DNA of 12,403 nucleotides, from the NCBI GenBank assembly GCA_964569845.1, contig CAZMUQ010000032.1, positions 1 to 12,403 on the forward strand, in the 5' to 3' direction. This document shows positions 1-5,633 of the stretch, piece by piece. The position numbers were made by a program, and so were the translations under genes. This stretch comes from CAZMUQ01 sp964569845. GTDB taxonomy: Archaea > Thermoproteota > Bathyarchaeia > Hecatellales > Hecatellaceae. Numbering within the stretch: position 1 is the first letter of the stretch; every line of letters begins with the position of its first letter. The notes beneath the pieces were generated by a model. It was given only the letters and a program-made list of their open reading frames with translations, made no database searches and was not told the origin of the DNA.

Positions 1-81
1 TCAGGCAGGCTGGATAGCCCCCAACCAAATGTAAACCCGAACGGGATGAAGGGGAAGTCGCTAGAGGCTTTCTGCCCCTAG
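1..81 (+). CDS. C-terminal tail of a TnpB/IS605 OrfB-like transposon protein (partial)
   Basis: An open frame enters from the left edge and reads 26 residues to a TAG at 79-81, ending in NGMKGKSLEAFCP. By memory this Pro/Asn-rich ending (QPNVNPNGMKGK) resembles the tails of archaeal IS605-family OrfB (TnpB) proteins, RNA-guided nucleases carried by IS605/IS1341-type elements; no catalytic or zinc-finger motif lies inside the window, so the family call rests on the tail alone. By my count 46 of 81 bases are G or C, far richer than the neighbouring genes, which fits a transferred element. The stop lies 17 bp from the 3' end of the convergent cooC-like gene. It could instead be the end of an unrelated GC-rich gene. 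Confidence 0.45.
   Translation, partial: SGRLDSPQPNVNPNGMKGKSLEAFCP
50..79 (+). repeat. Hairpin at the end of the transposon-like reading frame
   Basis: AGGGG at 50-54 pairs with CCCCT at 75-79, and inside it AAGTC at 55-59 pairs with GGCTT at 66-70 (one T-G pair) around a 6-nt loop, leaving a 4-nt bulge TCTG at 71-74. A smaller stem CCC-GAAC-GGG sits at 36-45, and CCCC at 18-21 could also reach GGGG at 51-54. In IS605-type elements the right end carries a hairpin, and the 3' part of tnpB overlaps the guide (omega) RNA scaffold, so this may be the right end and RNA scaffold. The pairing is seen; the role is inferred. Confidence 0.45.
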
Positions 82-98
82 AATTTTTCGACAGCCTG

Positions 99-905
99 TT
101 AGATACGTAAAACTGTCATAATATTCTTTAATGCCTTGTATGCTGGAGAATCAAAAGGTAGATTCATAATGCTTTGGCCTGTTATTCCTCTCCTAGCAAT
201 TTCAACATCTGATGGTATAAATCCTACAATTTCAATTCCATAATCTTTTTTAGCAATTTCAGCTACCATCTTTTGAAGATTTTCATTGTCAACTCTGTTA
301 CACACACCAAAAATTTTTCCAATTTTTAACTTTCTTCCTTTAATCTCCTTAATAATGTCTTTTGCTGTATCAAAACTCATCTTAGAACCATCTAAAACCA
401 CCAAAACATAGTCTATTCTATGGTGTTGAGCGATATGGTCAAGAATTTTTCTTGGAAATATTTCTGTTCCAGGATCACAATCAACAATAATATGCTTGTA
501 GGGCATACCATAGCTTTTCATAATTTGCGAGATAGCATACTCCGCCCAGATAAATACTGGACAATAGCAATCTATGTCTATTGATGGTTTCCCTAAAGTT
601 AAGATATCAAACTTGCTACTCTCAACAAAAACTTCTTTAGCTATAAGGGATAAAAAATACTCGTGATCTGAAACATCAATGGGTTTTTTAGGCTCAAGTT
701 CAGCCTTTTTTTCTTTATGAAGCTGGTCTACTACTTGTCCAACGGTTTTCTTTATGGGTAAACCTAAAAGCTTATGTAGATGTGAATCAGGGTCAAAATC
801 TAATGCTAAAGTTACCTCATCTTTTTCTGCAAAATACTTTATAGTTAATGCTGTTAATGTAGTTTTACCTGTCCCCCCTTTTCCAGGAAAAATTATGATT
901 ACCAT
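99..905 (-). CDS. cooC: CooC-like P-loop ATPase (CO dehydrogenase nickel-insertion / MinD-ParA superfamily)
   Basis: This 268-residue cytoplasmic SIMIBI-class ATPase has a deviant Walker A at residues 8-16 (GKGGTGKTT, with the signature lysine), a D-F-D-P switch at 36-39 and a Walker B IIVDCDPG at 139-146. A CYCP motif at 113-116 supplies the Cys-x-Cys pair that in CooC binds Ni(II) at the dimer interface, which distinguishes it from cell-division MinD. CooC uses ATP to load nickel into the C-cluster of carbon monoxide dehydrogenase. The start is ATG at 903-905, with AGGAG (915-919 on this strand) 9 nt upstream. No CODH gene lies in the window, so the partner is unseen; another metallocentre maturation role is possible. 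A transposon-like tail lies 17 bp beyond its stop, so the last few codons could have been altered by an insertion. Confidence 0.75.
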   Translation of the reverse strand: MVIIIFPGKGGTGKTTLTALTIKYFAEKDEVTLALDFDPDSHLHKLLGLPIKKTVGQVVDQLHKEKKAELEPKKPIDVSDHEYFLSLIAKEVFVESSKFDILTLGKPSIDIDCYCPVFIWAEYAISQIMKSYGMPYKHIIVDCDPGTEIFPRKILDHIAQHHRIDYVLVVLDGSKMSFDTAKDIIKEIKGRKLKIGKIFGVCNRVDNENLQKMVAEIAKKDYGIEIVGFIPSDVEIARRGITGQSIMNLPFDSPAYKALKNIMTVLRI

Positions 906-965
906 CAGAGTTAACTCCTAATTTTTTTGTGCATTTTTGCATAATACTCATAGGGAAAAGTTAAT

Positions 966-997
966 TTTAGTTTTTTGGTTAAAAGTGAAAAACTAAA
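966..997. repeat. Perfect 10-bp inverted repeat upstream of cooC
   Basis: TTTAGTTTTT at 966-975 is the exact reverse complement of AAAAACTAAA at 988-997, with a 12-nt spacer. It lies about 60 bp upstream of the cooC-like start and about 28 bp downstream of the pseudogene's stop. It could be an operator for cooC or a weak terminator hairpin for the gene that has decayed. A second small palindrome, TGCA-TTTT-TGCA at 930-941, lies between it and the cooC ribosome binding site. Confidence 0.4.
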
Positions 998-1024
998 GGC
1001 AGATTATGAAAATTTTTACGCTTT

Positions 1025-1430
1025 TTATATTTGTAATGCTGTATAGAACCCCTCATTTACAGCATAAAGAATTTTTCTTACTTCTTTAGCATCACCTATA
1101 ATGTAAACTTCTTTAATAGTTTTCTTCACTTCTGAAACTAGTTTTTCATCTATATTTTGGTTCTCTACCAACAGCAAGTATTATTGTATCTGCTTCTATG
1201 TTCTTTTTTTACCTTTTTCATCAGCAACAATAATTCCCTTCCTATAAATCTCTAAGAGTTTGTAGTTTACAAGAACATTAACACCGTTCTTAACAAGCTC
1301 CCTATAAAGCGTAACACTATTCATTATGGGCTCTCCAACAGCAATTTGAGGCAGAACCTCAACAACAGTAACTCTTCTACTTTTCATAGCAAGGTAAAAA
1401 ACAGCTTCACAACCAATATTTCGCCTATCT
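1025..1430 (-). pseudogene. Remnant of an FAD/NAD(P)-dependent oxidoreductase (enoate reductase / 2,4-dienoyl-CoA reductase-like), C-terminal part only
   Basis: Read on the minus strand, three frame-shifted pieces join into about 130 residues resembling the C-terminal half of NADH:flavin oxidoreductases with a pyridine-nucleotide disulfide reductase domain: NIGCEAVFYLA (after the second glycine of a broken GxGxxG near 1420-1430), VTVVEVLPQIA, the strand ADTIILAVGREP, then VYIIGDAKEVRKILYAVNEG and a TAA at 1025-1027. The first break is at the Gly-rich loop, the second in the A-run near 1200-1208, where the frame hits TAG at 1196-1198, and the third near 1150-1156; the second and third restore each other's frame. 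The N-terminal FMN barrel and first dinucleotide-binding half are absent, and nothing similar is seen from 1431 to 1590. Three lesions plus a missing N-terminus argue for real decay rather than one sequencing error. Confidence 0.8.
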
Positions 1431-1513
1431 TTATAGGCTTAAAAAGCTTAGAATATTTAATCAAAAATTTCATTCATAGAAGTTAATTATTTAAAAATTT
1501 CTTAAACTATAAC

Positions 1514-1521
1514 TATATAAA
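1514..1521 (+). promoter_or_regulatory. TATA box for the Cys-rich redox gene
   Basis: TATATAAA lies 70 bp upstream of the TTG start at 1591 in an otherwise gene-free stretch (1431-1590). Archaeal TATA boxes centre about 25-27 bp before the start site, which would put transcription start near 1543-1547. No clear BRE could be picked out. The call is based on motif and position only. Confidence 0.45.
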
Positions 1522-1529
1522 GCTTAAAA

Positions 1530-1572
1530 TTGCTTTTAAAATAAACACTTACTATAATGGTTGCTTTTAAAA
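1530..1572 (+). repeat. 12-bp direct repeat flanking the likely transcription start
   Basis: TTGCTTTTAAAA occurs at 1530-1541 and again at 1561-1572, 31 bp apart start to start (about three helical turns). The first copy sits just downstream of the TATA box and the second just before the ribosome binding site, a placement suited to binding of a repressor or other regulator. In AT-rich DNA a chance repeat of this length is possible. Confidence 0.4.
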
Positions 1573-1590
1573 CTCAGGAGAGAAGGGTAG

Positions 1591-2130
1591 TTGAAGAGGA
1601 GAGAAAAAGTAATAATTAGAAATGTTAGAAAAAAAGCTGAAAAATATGAAAAAATTGGTGGATGTTCTCAAAGCGTTTTACTAGCGCTTCAAGAGGAGTT
1701 TAATGTTGGTTGTTTAGAATCATTTAAGGCTGCAACTGCTCTTTCAGGTGGAGTTGCACGTTATGGTGAAACATGTGGAGCTTTACTTGGAGCATTAATG
1801 TTTTTAGGTATAATTTATGGTAGAGAAAAAATTGAGGATTATGAAACCTACGTTAAAGTTGTTGAACTCTCAGGTTCTATACGTGAGAAGTTTATGAAGG
1901 AACTGGGAGAAGAATTTGGGTTTAGAGAGAAGCTTAAAACAACTCTCTGTAGGGATATTCAGAAAAGAATTTTTGGCAGGTCTTTTAATCTAAGAGACCC
2001 TGGAGAATACCAAGCATTTATTGATTCTGGTGCTCATACTAGGAAAGGTTGTGTTAAAGTTTGTGGTATTGCTGCAAAGATCGCTGCGGAGAAGGCTTTA
2101 GAAATTTTAAGCAGAAAAAGGTCTTCTTAA
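1591..2130 (+). CDS. C_GCAxxG_C_C family redox-active protein
   Basis: This 179-residue Cys-rich protein carries the core of the C_GCAxxG_C_C family: C25 (GGCSQSVLLAL), GC at 40-41, then SGGVARYGETCGALLGALMF around C62, followed by C120. The family is thought to be redox-active and is often found beside redox genes in anaerobes; no precise reaction is established. The C-terminal part adds a further pair, C154 and C158 (GCVKVC), after an insertion of roughly 30 residues; this tail could bind metal or hold a disulfide. No signal peptide is seen. The start is TTG at 1591, with AGGAG at 1576-1580, 10 nt upstream. It stands alone, divergent from the oxidoreductase remnant and 116 bp before the next gene. 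Confidence 0.75.
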   Translation: MKRREKVIIRNVRKKAEKYEKIGGCSQSVLLALQEEFNVGCLESFKAATALSGGVARYGETCGALLGALMFLGIIYGREKIEDYETYVKVVELSGSIREKFMKELGEEFGFREKLKTTLCRDIQKRIFGRSFNLRDPGEYQAFIDSGAHTRKGCVKVCGIAAKIAAEKALEILSRKRSS

Positions 2131-2138
2131 GTTTCATT

Positions 2139-2176
2139 ATTAACTGTTTAAACTTGGTTAATTTTACTATTTTTTA
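2139..2176 (+). terminator. Possible terminator after the Cys-rich redox gene
   Basis: ATTAAC at 2139-2144 pairs with GTTAAT at 2157-2162, followed by a T-rich run ending in TTTTTT at 2171-2176. It begins 8 bp after the stop codon. The stem is short and AT-rich; archaeal termination depends mainly on the U-tract. Confidence 0.35.
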
Positions 2177-2233
2177 GGGTAAAAGCTTATCTTTCTTTAA
2201 TTACAAGTTTACATTTAACAATAAAATTATTTT

Positions 2234-2242
2234 GGTGGTGAT
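2234..2242 (+). promoter_or_regulatory. Ribosome binding site that decides the fbp start
   Basis: GGTGGTGAT closely matches the archaeal anti-SD complement GGAGGTGAT and ends 4 nt before TTG at 2247. An upstream in-frame TTG at 2232 would put the start codon inside or before this site, so translation most likely begins at 2247. Confidence 0.65.
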
Positions 2243-2246
2243 TGGT

Positions 2247-3347
2247 TTGCCTAAAAAGGTTACTATAAGCTTAATTAAGGCTGATGTTGGCAGTCTTGCA
2301 GGCCACCATATTGTTCATCCTAAACAGCTTGAAGTTGCTAAGAATTGTCTTGAAAAAGCTAAAAAAGATGGGTTAATAATAGATTACTATGTTTTTAATT
2401 GTGGAGATGACCTACAATTACTTATGACTCATAGGCATGGAGAAAATAACCCTAAAGTTCATGAGCTTGCATGGAACACGTTTAAGGAGGTCACAGAAAA
2501 AGTTTCAAAAGCTTTAAAGCTTTATGCTGCAGGTCAAGATTTGCTTGCTGAAGCTTTTTCAGGAAATGTTAGAGGTATGGGGCCTGGTGTAGCTGAAATG
2601 GAGTTTGAAGAGAGAGCGTCAGACCCTGTTATAATTTTTGCTGCGGACAAAACGGAGCCTGGGGCTTGGAACTATATTCTCTTTAAGATTTTTGCAGATC
2701 CATTTAATACTGCAGGACTTGTTATAGACCCGTCTCTTCATCAAGGCTTTATCTTTCATGTTTTAGATGTCCAAGAAGGTATGGAAGTTGAAATTCACTG
2801 CCCGGAGGAGATGTACGACCTTTTAGCTTTAATAGGTACAACTGGGAGGTACGTTATAAGTAAGGTTTATAGGAAGGATGGTCTTCCAGCTGCAGCTGCA
2901 AGTGTAACTAGGCTTTCACTTATTGCTGGTAGGTATGTTGGTAAAGATGATCCTGTATGTATTGTTCGGGCTCAGCATGGTCTTCCAGCTGTAGGTGAAG
3001 TTCTCGAACCTTTTGCTTACCCGCATATTGTAGCAGGATGGATGAGAGGTTCTCATAATGGTCCCTTAATGCCTGTACCCCTAAAATATGCTAAATGTAC
3101 AAGGTTTGATGGGCCTCCAAGAGTTGTAGGTTTAGGTTTCCAGCTTCATGATGGTTATCTTGAGGGGCCTGCAGACCTTTTCGATGACCCTGCATTTGAC
3201 CGTGCAAGAGCAATAGCAAATGACCTTGCAGATTATCTACGCAGGCATGGACCCTTCATGCCTCATAGACTTGGAGCAGAGGAAATGGAATACACAACTT
3301 TGCCTGCTGTCTTAGAAAAGTTAAAAGATAGGTTTAAACACGTATAA
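2247..3347 (+). CDS. fbp: Bifunctional fructose-1,6-bisphosphate aldolase/phosphatase (archaeal type V FBPase)
   Basis: This enzyme condenses glyceraldehyde 3-phosphate and dihydroxyacetone phosphate to fructose 1,6-bisphosphate and then removes the C1 phosphate, making gluconeogenesis one-way. From TTG at 2247 the protein is 366 residues and begins LPKKVTISLIKADVGSLAGH (first codon read as Met), matching the family N-terminus. Family-defining blocks follow in order: DYYVFNCGDDLQLLMTH, GQDLLAEAFSGNVRGMGPG, DKTEPGAWN, FADPFNTAGLVIDP, the YVGK motif (Y230 and K233 here, the aldolase Tyr and Schiff-base Lys), WMRGSHNGPLMPV, RFDGPPRVVGLGFQ and MEYTTLP near the end. Its Asp-rich metal sites appear intact. 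It precedes the triosephosphate isomerase gene by 188 bp. A longer form from TTG at 2232 is possible but less likely. Confidence 0.95.
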   Translation: MPKKVTISLIKADVGSLAGHHIVHPKQLEVAKNCLEKAKKDGLIIDYYVFNCGDDLQLLMTHRHGENNPKVHELAWNTFKEVTEKVSKALKLYAAGQDLLAEAFSGNVRGMGPGVAEMEFEERASDPVIIFAADKTEPGAWNYILFKIFADPFNTAGLVIDPSLHQGFIFHVLDVQEGMEVEIHCPEEMYDLLALIGTTGRYVISKVYRKDGLPAAAASVTRLSLIAGRYVGKDDPVCIVRAQHGLPAVGEVLEPFAYPHIVAGWMRGSHNGPLMPVPLKYAKCTRFDGPPRVVGLGFQLHDGYLEGPADLFDDPAFDRARAIANDLADYLRRHGPFMPHRLGAEEMEYTTLPAVLEKLKDRFKHV

Positions 3348-3376
3348 TCGGCTAAACTTTAAAGCTGTAGCTACTC

Positions 3377-3407
3377 AAAAGTTAGTCCTTAACTTTTAAC
3401 TCTTTTT
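3377..3407 (+). terminator. Hairpin and T-run after fbp
   Basis: AAAAGTTA at 3377-3384 and TAACTTTT at 3390-3397 form a perfect 8-bp stem around GTCCT, followed within 10 bp by TTTTT at 3403-3407. It begins 30 bp beyond the fbp stop, so fbp may end its own transcript here, leaving the isomerase gene with its own promoter. Confidence 0.45.
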
Positions 3408-3535
3408 CCCAAGTCTTGATAATTAAGTTAAGTTTAAATTCCAAATAATGTTTCCAATTTTCAGTTTCTTATTCCTGTTATATGAGAAGAAATAAATGTT
3501 GGTATTAAAATAATGGGATAGGAGTTTGATGTAAA

Positions 3536-4222
3536 ATGTTTAGGTTCAGCTTCCCGGTTATTATTGTAAATTTTAAATGTTATCTTGAAGCTACAGGGGA
3601 AAAAGCTTTAAAGCTTGCAAAGATTTGTGAGGAATCTTCAAAAGAATTCGGAGTTATGGTTGCTGTTTCACCTCAATTTACAGATTTAGCTTTAGTTGTT
3701 AGGGAGGTTTCTATACCCGTTTTAGCTCAACATTTTGACCCTGTTAAACCTGGAAGTTTTACTGGGCATATTTTAGCTGAAGCTATTAAAGAAGTTGGAG
3801 CTGTAGGTTCACTTATAAACCATTCTGAGCGTAGAGTTGAAGCTAAAACTGTTGAGGCTTGTATTAGCAGGGCTAGGGAGGTTGGTTTAGTAACGGTAGT
3901 ATGTGCAGATACTCCTGAAACATGTCGAAACCTTGCAGTCTACAATCCTGATGTTATAGCTATAGAGCCTCCTGAACTTATAGGTACAGGTATACCTGTT
4001 TCAAGGGCTAAACCTGAAGTTGTTACAGGAGCTGTTGAAGTTGTTAAATCAGTAAATCCTTCAATTCCTGTACTTTGTGGTGCCGGTATTTCAAGCGGAA
4101 TTGATGTTTCCTCAGCCCTAAAACTTGGAACAAAAGGTGTACTTTTAGCTAGTGGGGTTGTTAAAGCTAAAGATCCTAAAAAAGTTTTAGATGAAATGTG
4201 TAAGGCTGTGGTTGAAGCTTGA
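3536..4222 (+). CDS. tpiA: Triosephosphate isomerase (archaeal short type)
   Basis: This enzyme interconverts dihydroxyacetone phosphate and glyceraldehyde 3-phosphate, supplying both substrates of the neighbouring aldolase/phosphatase. The 228 residues match the compact archaeal enzyme (about 220-230, against about 250 in bacteria). Catalytic residues are visible: N12 and K14 (IVNFKCY), electrophile H96 in INHSERR, the general base E144 in AIEPPELIGTG at the mobile loop, and the phosphate-binding CGAGISSG near 180-187 with LLASGVVKA. The ATG at 3536 is the only possible start close by, because an in-frame TGA lies at 3527-3529; TAGGAG at 3519-3524 is 11 nt upstream. Its TGA overlaps the TTG of the next gene (TTGA at 4219-4222), so the two are probably translationally coupled. 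Confidence 0.95.
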   Translation: MFRFSFPVIIVNFKCYLEATGEKALKLAKICEESSKEFGVMVAVSPQFTDLALVVREVSIPVLAQHFDPVKPGSFTGHILAEAIKEVGAVGSLINHSERRVEAKTVEACISRAREVGLVTVVCADTPETCRNLAVYNPDVIAIEPPELIGTGIPVSRAKPEVVTGAVEVVKSVNPSIPVLCGAGISSGIDVSSALKLGTKGVLLASGVVKAKDPKKVLDEMCKAVVEA

Positions 4223-5103
4223 AGATCGAGGCTGAATGTATACCATGCATTCTCCTAAGAGGGTGTAAAGAGGCTTCACGTGTAGTTAAGGATAGAGATA
4301 CTCTTTTAATGATTATGGGTAAGATTTTAAAGGTTGTCTGTGAAAACTTTTCTCCTGATGTTCCACCAGCATATCTAGGCACCTTAAGGGATAGGATTAT
4401 CAAAGATATTGTTAAGGTTGACCCTTACAAAAATGATAAGAAGGAGGCAAATAGGCTTGCATTAAAAATGCTTCCTCAAATTAGAAATTTTGTTTTTGGT
4501 TCTGGTGAAAAAGATGAATATTTACTATTTAAGAAGGCATGCATGGTTTCTGTTGCTGCAAATGCTATGGAATTTGATGTTTCAGGATACGACTTTACAC
4601 TTGAAAAGATTGAGGAAATATTTAAAAGCTTAGAATTGACAATTGACCATTTACCTGAAACTTATAGACATCTAAAAAAGTCGAAGAATATTCTCTTCTT
4701 AACTGATAATGCTGGTGAAATTGTTTTTGATAGTATACTTATTGAATGTTTAAAAATTGTAGGATTAAAGGTAACTGTAGCTGTTAAGGATAAACCTGTT
4801 TTAAACGATGCAACTTTAGATGATGCTTATGAAGCTGGGCTGAATAAGATTGCAGATAAAATTACAACTATAGGCTCTGATACTGTAGGCTTAATTTGGA
4901 GTGAAGCTTCAGATGAAATTAAAAACATCTTCTTAAACTCAGACCTTGTTATTGCTAAGGGTATGGGAAATTATGAAGCCTTAACTGAACTTAAAAATCT
5001 TGGTATTAAGGTTCTTTTTCTTTTTAAAGCAAAATGTAATCCTGTTGCTCGAAGTATAGGTGTTAGTAAAGGTTCAAATGTAGCATTACTTAAAACACTT
5101 TAA
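4219..5103 (+). CDS. DUF89 / ARMT1-like damage-control phosphatase
   Basis: This 294-residue protein belongs to the DUF89 metal-dependent phosphatases, of which characterised members hydrolyse stray or damaged phosphometabolites such as fructose 1-phosphate. It opens with the archaeal-type Cys motif AECIPCILL (C7, C10). The metal/phosphate site is marked by DNAGEIVFD at 163-171, a Lys/Asn/Asp block KDKPVLNDAT at 190-199, and KGMGNYEAL at 247-255. The TTG start overlaps the stop of the triosephosphate isomerase gene by 4 bp, an arrangement typical of coupled translation. Triose phosphates and their glycating by-products are plausible substrates by context, but the true substrate is unknown. 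The next gene, a regulator, begins 11 bp after its stop. Confidence 0.85.
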   Translation: MKIEAECIPCILLRGCKEASRVVKDRDTLLMIMGKILKVVCENFSPDVPPAYLGTLRDRIIKDIVKVDPYKNDKKEANRLALKMLPQIRNFVFGSGEKDEYLLFKKACMVSVAANAMEFDVSGYDFTLEKIEEIFKSLELTIDHLPETYRHLKKSKNILFLTDNAGEIVFDSILIECLKIVGLKVTVAVKDKPVLNDATLDDAYEAGLNKIADKITTIGSDTVGLIWSEASDEIKNIFLNSDLVIAKGMGNYEALTELKNLGIKVLFLFKAKCNPVARSIGVSKGSNVALLKTL

Positions 5104-5114
5104 GGATGGTTTAG

Positions 5115-5633
5115 GTGGGTAAGGAAAAAACTATTCTTTTAACGGTTAAGCTTCCAAAAAACCTTGTTAATGAGTTAAAGCTTAAAGTGCCTAAGGGTAA
5201 ACTAAGCATTTTTATTCGTGATGCAATATTAGATAAACTTCAAAAAACTCCTGCATATGAAAGACTTGAAGATGTTGAAAAAAGACTTTTTGAAATTGAA
5301 AATCTTGTTGGAAGAATTATAAAAGCTTTAGCTGAGATTGGTGTAAAAGTTTATGATAAAGGTGAATCTAACATCTACAATTTTTGTAGGGATGAGGTTG
5401 ATAAGAGAATAATTAACCTCTTAATTAAGCTTAGGGGTGCATCAACAAACGAATTAGCTAAAAAGCTTGGATTAAATAGATGGCTTATCTTAAATAGGCT
5501 TAAAAGAATAAGTAAGGAGTCTGAGAAAAGGCTTGGCAAACCTTTAGTAAGCTTTCTAAGTTTAGAAAAAATGGGTAAAAAAAGAGCATGGTGGATTAAT
5601 GAGGAATTATTAGAAATTAAAAGTTTAAGTTAA
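5115..5633 (+). CDS. Ribbon-helix-helix plus winged-helix DNA-binding regulator
   Basis: This 172-residue protein appears to join two DNA-binding folds. Residues about 5-43 (KTILLTVKLPKNLVNEL through IRDAILDKLQK) fit a ribbon-helix-helix of the CopG/Arc type. Residues 48-76 (YERLEDVEKRLFEIENLVGRI) look like a dimerising coiled coil. Residues about 92-165 form a winged helix, with DEVDKRIINLL, the recognition segment ASTNELAKKLGLNRWLILNRL and a beta-wing MGKKRAWWINE. GTG at 5115 is preceded by AGGATGG at 5103-5109, in the 11-bp gap from the DUF89 gene. Its place as last gene of the isomerase-DUF89 unit suggests it regulates that unit, but the sequence gives no target site. Its last 9 bp overlap the end of the convergent galT-like gene. 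Confidence 0.7.
   Translation: MGKEKTILLTVKLPKNLVNELKLKVPKGKLSIFIRDAILDKLQKTPAYERLEDVEKRLFEIENLVGRIIKALAEIGVKVYDKGESNIYNFCRDEVDKRIINLLIKLRGASTNELAKKLGLNRWLILNRLKRISKESEKRLGKPLVSFLSLEKMGKKRAWWINEELLEIKSLS

Noticed and set aside
4176..4403. Minus-strand open frame of 75 codons
   Set aside because: It is antisense to the isomerase-DUF89 junction, both strongly supported, and its sequence shows no recognisable domain.
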